Assembly (NCBI GenBank): GCA_965661115.1
Contig: CBFICO010000045.1
Span: 1 to 18,337, forward strand
Direction: 5' to 3'
DNA from: UBA6770 sp965661115
GTDB lineage: Bacteria > Bacteroidota > Bacteroidia > Flavobacteriales_G > Salibacteraceae
Length of the DNA: 18,337 bases
Shown here: positions 1 to 6,662 of the stretch, piece after piece
Layout of the letters: each line of letters opens with the position of its first letter
Numbering within the stretch: the stretch's first letter is position 1
The notes under the pieces: generated by a model
Told to the model about the DNA's origin: nothing
What the model saw: the letters and a program-made list of their open reading frames with translations, nothing else
The model's database searches: none
Translations under genes and position numbers: made by a program

Positions 1-375
1 TTGCACCAATTGCGCGGAAGAGTGGGGCGTGGGGCAGAGCAGAGTTATTGCATATTGATGACTAGCAACAAGTTATCCAATGAAGGCCAAAAACGTATGG
101 AAATCATGGTGAGAACCAATGACGGTTTTGAAATAGCAGAGGAGGATTTGCGTCTTCGCGGTCCAGGCGATTTAATGGGGACACAGCAAAGCGGATTGTT
201 GGATTTAAAAATTGCCGACTTAGCCAAAGACAATCAGATATTAACTCTGGCCAGAAACGCTGCAATTGAGGTGCTCAATAAAGACCCTAACCTTGCTGCA
301 CCAGAACATAAAGAAATAAACCTGCAGTTCAGAAGATTTTTAAAAGAACGCCCAAACTGGAGTAGAATTTCTTAG
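1..375 (+). CDS. recG: ATP-dependent DNA helicase RecG, C-terminal end (cut by window edge)
   Basis: This is the last 124 residues of RecG, the monomeric helicase that remodels stalled replication forks and Holliday junctions. Helicase motif VI is visible at once (QLRGRVGRG, residues 3-11 of this piece). It is followed by the family-typical stretch EEDLRLRGPGDLMGTQQSG (about 47-65), which distinguishes RecG from other superfamily 2 helicases such as Mfd or PriA. The reading frame is open to the left edge, so the TTG at base 1 is an internal Leu codon and not a start. The C-terminus (RRFLKERPNWSRIS) looks complete, and the gene stops at TAG. It is followed by a 400-base repeat-containing gap, so no co-transcribed partner is evident downstream. 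Confidence 0.96.
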   Translation: MHQLRGRVGRGAEQSYCILMTSNKLSNEGQKRMEIMVRTNDGFEIAEEDLRLRGPGDLMGTQQSGLLDLKIADLAKDNQILTLARNAAIEVLNKDPNLAAPEHKEINLQFRRFLKERPNWSRIS

Positions 376-781
376 GACTACAAATCCTTTATTGAAGATG
401 AGAGAAAAAGTGCGCGAGTTTCTACTCGACAATCTCCAGCTTATAGACTAGATTTTGCTAGGGAGTGCTGTCAATCCTTCCCTGAGGGGAAGGTGGCGCG
501 CAGCGACGGAAGGGGTAAATTTTATTAGTCAAATATCTATTTCAGTCCTCCTCGTCTCTGCGAGCCACTCCTCCCTCAGGAGGAGATGTGAAGCGTAAAT
601 TTTAAAAATTTGTACTAAGAATCCTTCCCTTTGGGGAAGGAAATAGGGAGTGTGTTTCTTAGAGTTAATTACTTAAATTGTCTGTCTAATATGCTATAGC
701 CATGTTTTATGGTCCTGTCAAACCATCGCCACAGGAATATAACACGAAAGCACATTAGCGATTTTCAATTGTAATAAAAGC
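376..781. other. Gene-free intergenic region between recG and the glycosylase gene
   Basis: These 406 bases hold no plausible coding sequence. The central part (474-640) carries three copies of a GC-rich palindromic repeat described separately. The rest is AT-rich. A weak CCTGT/ACAGG hairpin lies near 716-737. I see no convincing TAnnTTTG promoter match for the downstream glycosylase gene and no tRNA or riboswitch-like structure. Confidence 0.7.
474..640. repeat. Cluster of three GC-rich palindromic intergenic repeats
   Basis: Three related elements lie in this gap. A full + strand copy at 474-517 reads ATCCTTCCCTGAGGGGAAGG, then a short dyad GGCGCGCAGCGAC, then GGAAGGGG. A variant in inverted orientation lies at 543-587 and reads on the minus strand ATCTCCTCCTGAGGGAGGAG, then TGGCTCGCAGAGACG, then AGGAGG. 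A half copy at 621-640 keeps only the first palindrome. The same architecture recurs at 2431-2570. Each copy could fold as a hairpin in DNA or RNA. Function is unknown. Non-autonomous mobile repeats of the REP type are one possibility. Confidence 0.8.
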
Positions 782-1381
782 ATGGATACATTGCAATACC
801 TTTCAGAAAGCGATGACACGCTAGCTGTGATCATTCAGAAAATTGGACCCTTGGAACCACTGAAAACCAATGGTGTTTTCCATGATCTATTGGCCTGTAT
901 TATTGAGCAGCAAATACCTTATAGAAGTACTAAGAATACGTTTCTGAAGTTGCTCTCAAATGCCGATTTAATTGAGTTGACAACAGAAAATTTTGAAGAA
1001 TTTGAGGAAAAAGCGTTACCACTAATCAAGCTTTCTGAACGAAAATATGAGGCGATTAATTCAGCCTTGGAGTTTTTCACTACGCATCAAATTAATTGGC
1101 TTGAGCTTTCAAGCCTTGAAGTAGAGCGGAACCTAAAACTAATAGCTGGTGTAGGTAATTGGACGATTCAGATGATTCAACTTTATACTTTGAATAGACC
1201 AAATGTATTTCCAGTTGACGATTATCATCTCAAAATTATAATGACAGAACTTTATGGTTTGGAGCAGAAGGGGTTCCGAAAAAATGCTAAACAGATTGCA
1301 AGTAAATGGGCTCCACATTCTTCGCTAGCAGTAAGGTATTTATTGGAATGGAAACGGATTAAAAATCAATTTAAGGAGTAA
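782..1381 (+). CDS. HhH-GPD DNA glycosylase, AlkA-like (3-methyladenine glycosylase II type)
   Basis: This is probably a base-excision-repair glycosylase that removes alkylated purines such as 3-methyladenine. The helix-hairpin-helix is at residues 118-137 (LKLIAGVGNWTIQMIQLYTL), with the GVG turn and the WT pair typical of AlkA. It is followed by FPVDDYHLK (143-151). By alignment with E. coli AlkA FLPDDYLIK, the second Asp (D147) should be the catalytic residue. The N-terminal part (FHDLLACIIEQQIP, 33-46) matches the conserved 'I..QQIS' helix of the family. At 199 residues it lacks the extra N-terminal domain of E. coli AlkA, as many short family members do. It is on the same strand as the following dehydrogenase, 39 bases away, but that gene may have its own promoter. 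Substrate range is inferred. Confidence 0.88.
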   Translation: MDTLQYLSESDDTLAVIIQKIGPLEPLKTNGVFHDLLACIIEQQIPYRSTKNTFLKLLSNADLIELTTENFEEFEEKALPLIKLSERKYEAINSALEFFTTHQINWLELSSLEVERNLKLIAGVGNWTIQMIQLYTLNRPNVFPVDDYHLKIIMTELYGLEQKGFRKNAKQIASKWAPHSSLAVRYLLEWKRIKNQFKE

Positions 1382-1408
1382 CCAATCCCAACCCCAACCG
1401 CGGAAACT

Positions 1409-1416
1409 TATCTTTG
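1409..1416 (+). promoter_or_regulatory. Possible Bacteroidota -7 promoter box TATCTTTG
   Basis: TATCTTTG fits the Bacteroidota -7 consensus TAnnTTTG exactly. It ends only four bases before the ATG of the dehydrogenase gene, so transcription from it would give a leaderless or nearly leaderless mRNA. No clear TTG -33 element is seen 19-20 bases upstream, so the call is tentative. Confidence 0.35.
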
Positions 1417-1420
1417 CTCC

Positions 1421-2365
1421 ATGCCCCAAAAAGGAAAAGTATTATTCGTCGACTCAGTTCATCCCATTTTAAAAGACGGGCTTGAAAATGCTGGTTGGTT
1501 GTGCGATTGGTGTGTTAACGATTCGTTCGAAGAAATAAAATCCAAAATAGGCAATTACCAAGGGATAGTTATTCGCTCCAAATTCCCAATGAATAGAGAA
1601 ATCATTGACTTATCAACTAACTTAAAATTTATTGCTCGGTCTGGAGCTGGCCTAGAAAATATCGACGTAGAGTATGCCGTTGAAAAAGGCATTGAAGTGT
1701 TTAATTCTCCAGAAGGAAACCGTGATGCGGTTGGAGAACAAGCCCTTGGAATGTTGTTGAGTTTGTTTCAGAAACTCAATCAAGCCGACCAACAAGTAAG
1801 ACGAGGAATTTGGGATAGAGAGGGTAATCGAGGAATTGAGCTTAAAGGCAAAACTGTTGGCATAATTGGCTGCGGAAATATGGGCTCGGCTTTTGCTCAG
1901 CGCTTACAAGGTTTTGAGTGTAAAGTAATAGCTTACGATAAATATCAAGAGGTTAATTTACCTTATGTGAAACAGGTTTCACTTGGCGATATCCAACAGC
2001 ATGCAGATGTAATTAGTTTTCACACGCCACTTACGCAAGAGACACATTATTACCTGAATGCTGATTTTATAAATGGCTGCGCTAAACCATTTTTTTTGAT
2101 TAACACTGCACGAGGTAAAGTAGTGAATACTGCCGCACTGGTAGAAGGTTTAAAAACCAAAAGAATTTTAGGAGTATGTCTGGACGTATTGGAATACGAA
2201 AGCAGCGCATTTGAAAATGATTTTCAAAACGACATGCCAGAGCCGATGAAATACTTAATCGAATCGGATAACGTAATCCTATCACCTCATGTAGCGGGTT
2301 GGACCACAGAAAGCTACGAAAAGCTGTCGCAGTTTTTGTTGGATAAGATACTGGCTAATTTTTAA
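1421..2365 (+). CDS. D-2-hydroxyacid dehydrogenase (NAD-dependent, SerA-like)
   Basis: This is an NAD(P)-dependent dehydrogenase of the D-isomer-specific 2-hydroxyacid family, close in style to phosphoglycerate dehydrogenase. The N-terminal substrate domain includes SGAGLENID (74-82). The Rossmann motif GCGNMG is at 150-155, with an acidic D173 at the end of the second strand, consistent with NAD preference. The catalytic set is present: R231 (NTARGK), E258 (LDVLEYE) and H290 (SPHVAGWT). At 314 residues it has no C-terminal ACT domain, so it is not a classical long regulated SerA. The substrate (3-phosphoglycerate, glyoxylate/hydroxypyruvate or another) cannot be fixed from sequence. The ATG at 1421 is kept because KVLFVD at residues 6-11 already forms the first beta strand. 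Confidence 0.9.
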   Translation: MPQKGKVLFVDSVHPILKDGLENAGWLCDWCVNDSFEEIKSKIGNYQGIVIRSKFPMNREIIDLSTNLKFIARSGAGLENIDVEYAVEKGIEVFNSPEGNRDAVGEQALGMLLSLFQKLNQADQQVRRGIWDREGNRGIELKGKTVGIIGCGNMGSAFAQRLQGFECKVIAYDKYQEVNLPYVKQVSLGDIQQHADVISFHTPLTQETHYYLNADFINGCAKPFFLINTARGKVVNTAALVEGLKTKRILGVCLDVLEYESSAFENDFQNDMPEPMKYLIESDNVILSPHVAGWTTESYEKLSQFLLDKILANF

Positions 2366-2430
2366 AACGGGCTTTTACCATTTGACGTCATTCCGTATTG
2401 AAGTGCTACCGCAATTTTATCTTTCTATAC

Positions 2431-2570
2431 ATCCTTCCCCTAAGGGAAGGATATCGTAACCACATCCCCTCCTTAGGGAGGGGTGCCGCAGGCGGGGAGG
2501 GGAAAGGGCTGAAATTAAATTAACCCCTTCCGTCACACTTGGGCGTGACACCTTCCCCAAAGGGAAGGAT
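2431..2570. repeat. Second cluster of GC-rich palindromic intergenic repeats
   Basis: Three more members of the family seen at 474-640 lie between two convergent genes. The half copy at 2431-2452 is the palindrome ATCCTTCCCC/TAAGGGAAGGAT. A + copy at 2464-2507 has CCCCTCC/GGAGGGG, then TGCCGCAGGCG, then GGGAGGGG. A full inverted copy at 2521-2570 reads on the minus strand ATCCTTCCCTTTGGGGAAGG, then TGTCACGCCC...GTGACG, then GAAGGGGTTA. Its inner dyad TGTCACGC/GTGACG is better preserved than in the 474 copy. The position suggests these hairpins could also act as bidirectional terminators, but no T-tract follows them. Confidence 0.82.
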
Positions 2571-2607
2571 ATAAAGCACCCGAATATTTGGTGATTAACT
2601 TAATCCC

Positions 2608-2997
2608 CTACTTCCACTTCACCAAAAACTGTCTAAACTCTTGTTTTAGTTCGTTGTAGATTCTTGCAAAGCCTTCCATGTTATCACGGATTTTTGCATG
2701 ATCTTCAAAGTGAACATGATCAACAGCAATTGGGTGATCTTTGGCAAATTCAGCCAATTCGTGTTCCTTTTTATTGATGTCGTGCGTAAACTGATCAATA
2801 TTTTGCTTTTGAACGATAAACTGATTTTGGAAGTGTTCTACTTCACGTAACATGTCTTTTTCGTCTTCATGAAAAAAGGTTACCTCTTCCAATCGTTTGG
2901 TAAGGAAAGCTATTTCGTCTGCGCAAAAATTTAGCTCCTTCTTCCACATTTCATGTTCAAAATGTAGGTCTCTGATGTATATGGCTTTTGTTGTCAT
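2608..2997 (-). CDS. Conserved-looking coiled-coil protein of unknown function
   Basis: I do not recognise a named family. The 129-residue product is highly charged and rich in His, Glu and Lys. It has no signal peptide and no membrane segment, so it should be cytoplasmic. Residues 10-80 look like a helical hairpin or coiled coil (HEMWKKELNFCADEIAFL, RLEEVTFFHEDEKDMLREV, HFQNQFIVQKQNIDQF), and a second helix runs near 105-129. His residues repeat (H12, H15, H43, H54, H68) and continue through PIAVDHVHFEDH. It is monocistronic: convergent with the dehydrogenase gene, with a good -7 box (3017-3024) 20 bases ahead of the ATG. A structural, stress-related or small-molecule-binding role is possible, but nothing in the sequence decides it. 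Confidence 0.8.
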   Translation of the reverse strand: MTTKAIYIRDLHFEHEMWKKELNFCADEIAFLTKRLEEVTFFHEDEKDMLREVEHFQNQFIVQKQNIDQFTHDINKKEHELAEFAKDHPIAVDHVHFEDHAKIRDNMEGFARIYNELKQEFRQFLVKWK

Positions 2998-3016
2998 AAT
3001 TGTAAGATTTATGACT

Positions 3017-3024
3017 CAAAGCTA
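3017..3024 (-). promoter_or_regulatory. Putative -7 promoter box TAGCTTTG for the coiled-coil gene
   Basis: Read on the minus strand this is TAGCTTTG, a full match to TAnnTTTG, located 20 bases before the ATG at 2997. I did not find a matching TTG element at the usual -33 distance, so support comes from the -7 box and its position only. Confidence 0.5.
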
Positions 3025-3103
3025 GACCCCATTTTTAGGGTAGAATATGAGATAGGTCAGTGATAAATAATCCTTTGGTCATAAAGGGATTGAGTAGGTA
3101 AAT

Positions 3104-4090
3104 CTACTTTAGTTTAATCTTTTGCCCAACTTTTATAACCTGTCCTTTTTCGAGGTTATTCTTACGCCTTAAACTGTTCAGTTTCACTCCATACATCTGA
3201 CTAATTTTCCATAACGTATCCCCCTTTTTTACCACGTGGTGTTTTTGTTTACCGTGGAATCGTATTCGTTTTGGTTGCAGGTAAATGATAGAGCCAGAGG
3301 CAATTTTTGAATGTTTTTTTAGCCCATTGTATCGGCAAATTTGCCAACGCCCCATTTTGTAACGCTGTGCAATTTTATCAGGAGTGTCTCCAGCTTGGCT
3401 ACGTACAAATTTTATGTTGTTTTTGGACAGCTGAATTCCGGTAGAGCTGTTGTTTGCTGGATTGCTTGAAGAGGAACCTCCAACGGTATTAGTTGCCTCG
3501 CTATCATTTGGTTTTGAGTCGGGATCGCCGGTGCTACCTTTTGAGCTTGCCCCTAATGACTTCAAGTCCGACTTGGTCATTTTATCGTACTTGTAGAGCT
3601 CGTTTTCTTCAATAATTCGAATGAGTAAATCGGGATACTTAGGATTGGTAGCATAGCCTGCTTTTTTGAGTCCTTTTGCCCAGCCCTTGTAATCTGTTTG
3701 TTTTAAATCAAAGAGGAAAGCATATCGTCTGTTGCGGTGCAGGAAATCTGAATGATCAACATAGGAATCGTAAACCGAAGGGTAAACTCTAAAGCACTCG
3801 TCCTTAGCGTCATCGTCCATGTAATATTTTCCACCTGTCCAGCTAGAGTGGCATTTAATTCCAAAGTGGTTTCGGGCCTTTTTAGCCAAGGCCGAGTTTC
3901 CGTAATCGCTCTCTAACATGCCTTGTGCAAGTGTTATACTTGCCGGCACACCAGATTTTAGCATTTCGGCAACTGCGTCCTGGTCAAACTTTTCTTTGTA
4001 TTGGGTTGGTGTTTGTCGGGTTTGACTTTTTGTAACAAAAACATGACCTAAAATCAGGATTAAACAAACGATATGAAGGAGCGCTTTCAT
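3104..4090 (-). CDS. Secreted N-acetylglucosaminidase (GH73-type) with C-terminal LysM domains
   Basis: This is a peptidoglycan hydrolase. Residues 1-22 form a Sec signal peptide (MKALLHIVCLILILGHVFVTKSQ). The glucosaminidase domain spans about 30-168. ITLAQGMLESDYGNS (52-66) carries the likely catalytic E60. It is followed by HFGIKC, the FRVYPSVYDSYVDHSDFL stretch and the WAKGLKKAGYATNPKYP block typical of FlgJ-like glucosaminidases. A Ser/Asn/Gly-rich linker (about 178-222) leads to a divergent LysM-like repeat (226-275) and a canonical LysM (284-328: HHVVKKGDTLWKISQMYGV ... KVGQKIKL) that should anchor it to the glycan. It probably acts in the periplasm on wall turnover or cell separation. 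The gene stands alone, with no obvious operon partner. Confidence 0.93.
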   Translation of the reverse strand: MKALLHIVCLILILGHVFVTKSQTRQTPTQYKEKFDQDAVAEMLKSGVPASITLAQGMLESDYGNSALAKKARNHFGIKCHSSWTGGKYYMDDDAKDECFRVYPSVYDSYVDHSDFLHRNRRYAFLFDLKQTDYKGWAKGLKKAGYATNPKYPDLLIRIIEENELYKYDKMTKSDLKSLGASSKGSTGDPDSKPNDSEATNTVGGSSSSNPANNSSTGIQLSKNNIKFVRSQAGDTPDKIAQRYKMGRWQICRYNGLKKHSKIASGSIIYLQPKRIRFHGKQKHHVVKKGDTLWKISQMYGVKLNSLRRKNNLEKGQVIKVGQKIKLK

Positions 4091-4504
4091 GTTCTATGTT
4101 CAGGTCACAGATCTAATTCAATTTTTAAAATTATAGAAGCAGATTATCTAACTAAAGAATTACCTTAAAACCTACTTTAGATTCCCAGTCAAGCTGAGAA
4201 TGACGTCGTTAAACCAATAGGTCTAGAACTTCGTCATTCCCGATAAGGCGGGAATCTCTATTTAACTTGTGATTACTTTTTCTAAAAGAAAAATTATTTC
4301 TGCATTTTTCACTTTCAAACTATTTTCATGCCTAACCTACAAAGTTAGAAGCGGCAGTTTAGTTATATGTTTATGTTACCTGCTATTGCAAACACCGCAG
4401 TGTTGAGTACGGTTGTCTGAGGATTAGTTTCTGTGGTTTTTACTAGTATTTCGGTTTGTCTCCTTCGATACACCCTTTTCCGATTGATATAGAAATCAGG
4501 GCAC
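4091..4504. other. Gene-free, repeat-bearing intergenic region
   Basis: These 414 bases separate the glucosaminidase start from the 3' end of the PLP enzyme gene. They contain an inverted pair of CGTCATTCCC-type palindromes (4180-4205 and 4232-4258). At the right end is most of a separate imperfect hairpin repeat (4457-4515) that runs into the neighbouring gene. The small reading frame at 4363-4599 on the minus strand has no recognisable content and overlaps the real gene, so I do not call it. The rest is AT-rich without a clear promoter. Confidence 0.7.
4180..4258. repeat. Inverted pair of CGTCATTCCC palindromic repeats
   Basis: The copy at 4232-4258 reads CGTCATTCCC, a spacer, then GGGAATCTC. 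The copy at 4180-4205 is the same element on the other strand (CGTCATTCTC ... TGGGAATC). Each copy is a short hairpin, and the pair can also pair with each other across 26 bases. Further copies are at 5491-5517 and 16997-17023, so this is a dispersed family and not a local structure. Confidence 0.8.
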
Positions 4505-4515
4505 TCAGGATGACA
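4457..4515. repeat. Imperfect hairpin repeat overlapping the 3' end of the PLP enzyme gene
   Basis: TGTCTCCTTCGATACACCC at the left pairs, with small bulges, with GGGCACTCAGGATGACA at the right. Both arms differ clearly in style from the surrounding DNA and resemble a palindromic dispersed repeat with a CTCAGGATGACA end. The right arm covers the last codons and the stop of the gene at 4505-5455. Only one copy is in the window, so calling it a repeat family rests on my recollection of similar sequences in Bacteroidota and is tentative. Confidence 0.5.
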
Positions 4516-5455
4516 TACCTCGATGAAGCTCAATACCCATTTTCTCCAATTGCCCCTGAAAACCTTGGTTTCCTTGTAATCCACCCGTATGCAAGGCAAT
4601 AATTTTTGAACCCTTTTTGAAGTAATTTTTTTTGATTAAATCGAATAGGCCGAACAGCATTTTTGATGTGTAGATCAAATCGAGTTTTATGTTGAAGGTA
4701 TCGTAAAACCAATTGGAAAACTCGACCTGCTCTTTTGAGATTTTTGCAAACCCACCAAAATGGTAATCGGTTTGTAGGTCCAATTGAGAGAGGATTTCAT
4801 TGGTATCTTCGTCGTTAAATGTGCTGTAATTCAGCAAATGTCGAATGTCGTTTTCCAGAAAACTACCACCTTTTAGGGCGGAGAAAACAAGTACTTTTTG
4901 CTCTGGTTTTGCGGCAAGTAATAATCCTGAAGCAGTCGTTCCTGTGCCAGCGGCAGTAGCCCAAAAGTCGGGTGCAATTTCGGTTTCTTGCACAATTTCC
5001 ATGCAACCTTGAGCACCGTAATAATTCGCACCTCCTTCTGGAACTAAATGAAAGTTCCCAAATTGATTTCGTAGACTAAGAATATAGTCGTCGTCTTTTT
5101 TTAATTGGTATTCAGCTCTGCTTGCAAAATGCAGTTGCATTCCGTTTTCTTGTGCTTTTGAAAGTGTGCTGTTTAAAGGTTCAGTTTTTTCACCCCTTAT
5201 TACACCAATAGATTTTAAGCCGGCTTGTTTGCATGCAAAAGCAGTTGCAGCAATGTGATTTGAATATGCACCTCCAAATGTCAGTATGGTGTCCTTTTTA
5301 TTGGCTTTTGCTTTTTCGATATTCCATTTCAGTTTTCTCCACTTGTTTCCTGAAACTACTTCGTGGATAAGGTCATCGCGTTTTATCCAAAGTTCAATGC
5401 CTTTTTCTTGTAGTAACTCATGTTCAAGTTTCTGAATTGGGGATGGGACTTGCAT
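4505..5455 (-). CDS. PLP-dependent ACC deaminase / D-cysteine desulfhydrase family enzyme
   Basis: This is a fold-type II PLP enzyme that could break D-cysteine to pyruvate, sulfide and ammonia, or act on a related small amino acid. IKRDDL (24-29) and SGNKWRKL (35-42) give the PLP lysine K38. GGAYSNH (61-67) supplies the Ser/Asn pair seen in the ACC deaminase active site. AAGTGTTASG (168-177) is the phosphate-binding loop, and LHTGGLQG lies near the C-terminus. At 316 residues it is of normal size. True ACC deaminase activity is rare, and desulfhydrase or an unassigned lyase is more likely. The final residues (HRGMSS) and the TGA fall inside a hairpin repeat, so the original C-terminus may have been replaced. 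It is single-gene, isolated by a terminator upstream at 5538-5568. Confidence 0.9.
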   Translation of the reverse strand: MQVPSPIQKLEHELLQEKGIELWIKRDDLIHEVVSGNKWRKLKWNIEKAKANKKDTILTFGGAYSNHIAATAFACKQAGLKSIGVIRGEKTEPLNSTLSKAQENGMQLHFASRAEYQLKKDDDYILSLRNQFGNFHLVPEGGANYYGAQGCMEIVQETEIAPDFWATAAGTGTTASGLLLAAKPEQKVLVFSALKGGSFLENDIRHLLNYSTFNDEDTNEILSQLDLQTDYHFGGFAKISKEQVEFSNWFYDTFNIKLDLIYTSKMLFGLFDLIKKNYFKKGSKIIALHTGGLQGNQGFQGQLEKMGIELHRGMSS

Positions 5456-5490
5456 AGAACAAAGAAAGAAATTTGTTACGGTTTATTCTA

Positions 5491-5517
5491 CGTCATTCCC
5501 ACGTAGGTGGGAATCTC
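5491..5517 (+). repeat. CGTCATTCCC palindromic repeat, third copy
   Basis: CGTCATTCCC is followed by the spacer ACGTAGGT and then GGGAATCTC. It sits 36 bases upstream of the PLP enzyme ATG, between that start and the terminator of the previous gene, and so probably lies within or next to its promoter region. Confidence 0.8.
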
Positions 5518-5537
5518 AGGTTTTATTATAGTAAAAA

Positions 5538-5568
5538 AAAGCCCGACTGAAATGAATAGCCGGGCTTT
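5538..5568 (-). terminator. Rho-independent terminator of the SRPBCC/GyrI-like gene
   Basis: On the minus strand AAAGCCCG and CGGGCTTT form an 8-bp stem around a 15-base loop. It is followed by a run of T residues (complement of the A-run 5533-5540). It begins about 20 bases beyond the TAA of the gene ending at 5590. This is the clearest minus-strand terminator in the window. Confidence 0.88.
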
Positions 5569-5589
5569 GTACTTAAAGCTTTCTGTGGA

Positions 5590-6612
5590 TTAGTTAATTG
5601 GGTAATAAATTTCAGTAACCCATTTAGAAGGGTCTTCTTCGGTTCCTGGCCCAACCAGGTATACTTCCCACGGAGCGCCTGTAATTTCAATTTCATTAGC
5701 TTTTGCATACTCGGCAATAGCATTATGCGGTTCTTCGCCATTTTCATAACTACCCAACATAACTGTTTTAAGGGCATTTCCGGCGTAGGTCATTCCTTTT
5801 TCAATTCCGTCAGAACCTGCTGTTGAATTGTCAGCAACGGTAATGCCACACTGCATTTTTGTACTAACGCCATCCCAAGTATGATAGATAGTAAATGGTG
5901 CGCCTGCTATTTCGATTGAATTTGAGGAAACAAATTCCATAAGACCACCCATCATTTTTTGGGTTGCCGATTCAATCTCCTCTCGCGCAACGCTGTCTGT
6001 TATGGAATAATAAGGCGCGGCCTCAACCGTGATTTGCTCAACGGTATAACCATTACCCTTAGTTGCAGCTTGCTCTTCAACATGAGCTTTTAGTTTTGCT
6101 AGTCCTTCTTCAAAGTCAGGACCAACCATTTCATCCATCATTTTACCCACTGGGCGTGCAAAAAAGGAAAGCTCACCTTTATCGTACCATCTTACTTTGG
6201 TTACTCCATCAGCTTCGGAAAGATCAAATCCATTCACTGAGCTCATTTCCCATGGTTTTACAAAAGCAAGTGTAAATTCAACATTGTTTTCAGAAACAGA
6301 AACCATGGTTAATCCGCCTTCACCAATTTGATTTTTATCTTCTGGTGGTAAACTGGTTACCCAAGACATTTTTGAACCTACAGCACCATCCGAACCTTCA
6401 TACGTGTATTTGGCGTTAGGGTCTTTAGCTTTCCAAGGGCTCCAATTGTCCCATGCTGTGTAGTTAGCTACGTGTTCCATAACAAATGCCTGAGGCGCAT
6501 TTATTTCTATTTCTCTTTCAATGGTGTAATCGCCCGGAAGCATGGCTAGATAACCAAGCCCAAGTACCGCCACCAAAACAACGATACCGATAATAATTTT
6601 TAAGACTTTCAT
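5590..6612 (-). CDS. Membrane-anchored SRPBCC domain plus GyrI-like effector-binding domain protein
   Basis: Residues 4-25 form an N-terminal hydrophobic helix (LKIIIGIVVLVAVLGLGYLA), probably a membrane anchor or uncleaved signal. Residues 29-180 look like an SRPBCC/polyketide-cyclase domain (YTIEREIEINAPQAFVMEHVANYTAWDNWSPW opens it in the usual way). Residues 190-340 resemble a GyrI-like/AraC effector-binding domain, with two related halves around ITVEAAPYYSI and EIEITGAPWEVYLVGPG. Both folds bind hydrophobic small molecules, so a ligand-sensing or sequestering role is plausible, but no catalytic residues or DNA-binding domain are seen. It ends in a strong terminator and has a 50-base gap to marC-like, so it is probably a separate unit. 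Confidence 0.85.
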   Translation of the reverse strand: MKVLKIIIGIVVLVAVLGLGYLAMLPGDYTIEREIEINAPQAFVMEHVANYTAWDNWSPWKAKDPNAKYTYEGSDGAVGSKMSWVTSLPPEDKNQIGEGGLTMVSVSENNVEFTLAFVKPWEMSSVNGFDLSEADGVTKVRWYDKGELSFFARPVGKMMDEMVGPDFEEGLAKLKAHVEEQAATKGNGYTVEQITVEAAPYYSITDSVAREEIESATQKMMGGLMEFVSSNSIEIAGAPFTIYHTWDGVSTKMQCGITVADNSTAGSDGIEKGMTYAGNALKTVMLGSYENGEEPHNAIAEYAKANEIEITGAPWEVYLVGPGTEEDPSKWVTEIYYPIN

Positions 6613-6662
6613 AATTAGAGTTTTTGAGTTTTAGAAGGTCTAAAGTAGCTAAATATCAGTAA

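Noticed and set aside
4363..4599. Minus-strand open frame of 78 codons
   Set aside because: It overlaps the 3' end of the PLP enzyme gene in another frame, has no domain-like content, and lies in a repeat-bearing spacer.
5526..5777. Minus-strand open frame overlapping the end of the SRPBCC/GyrI-like gene
   Set aside because: It is out of frame with a well-supported gene and spans its terminator. It has no plausible product.
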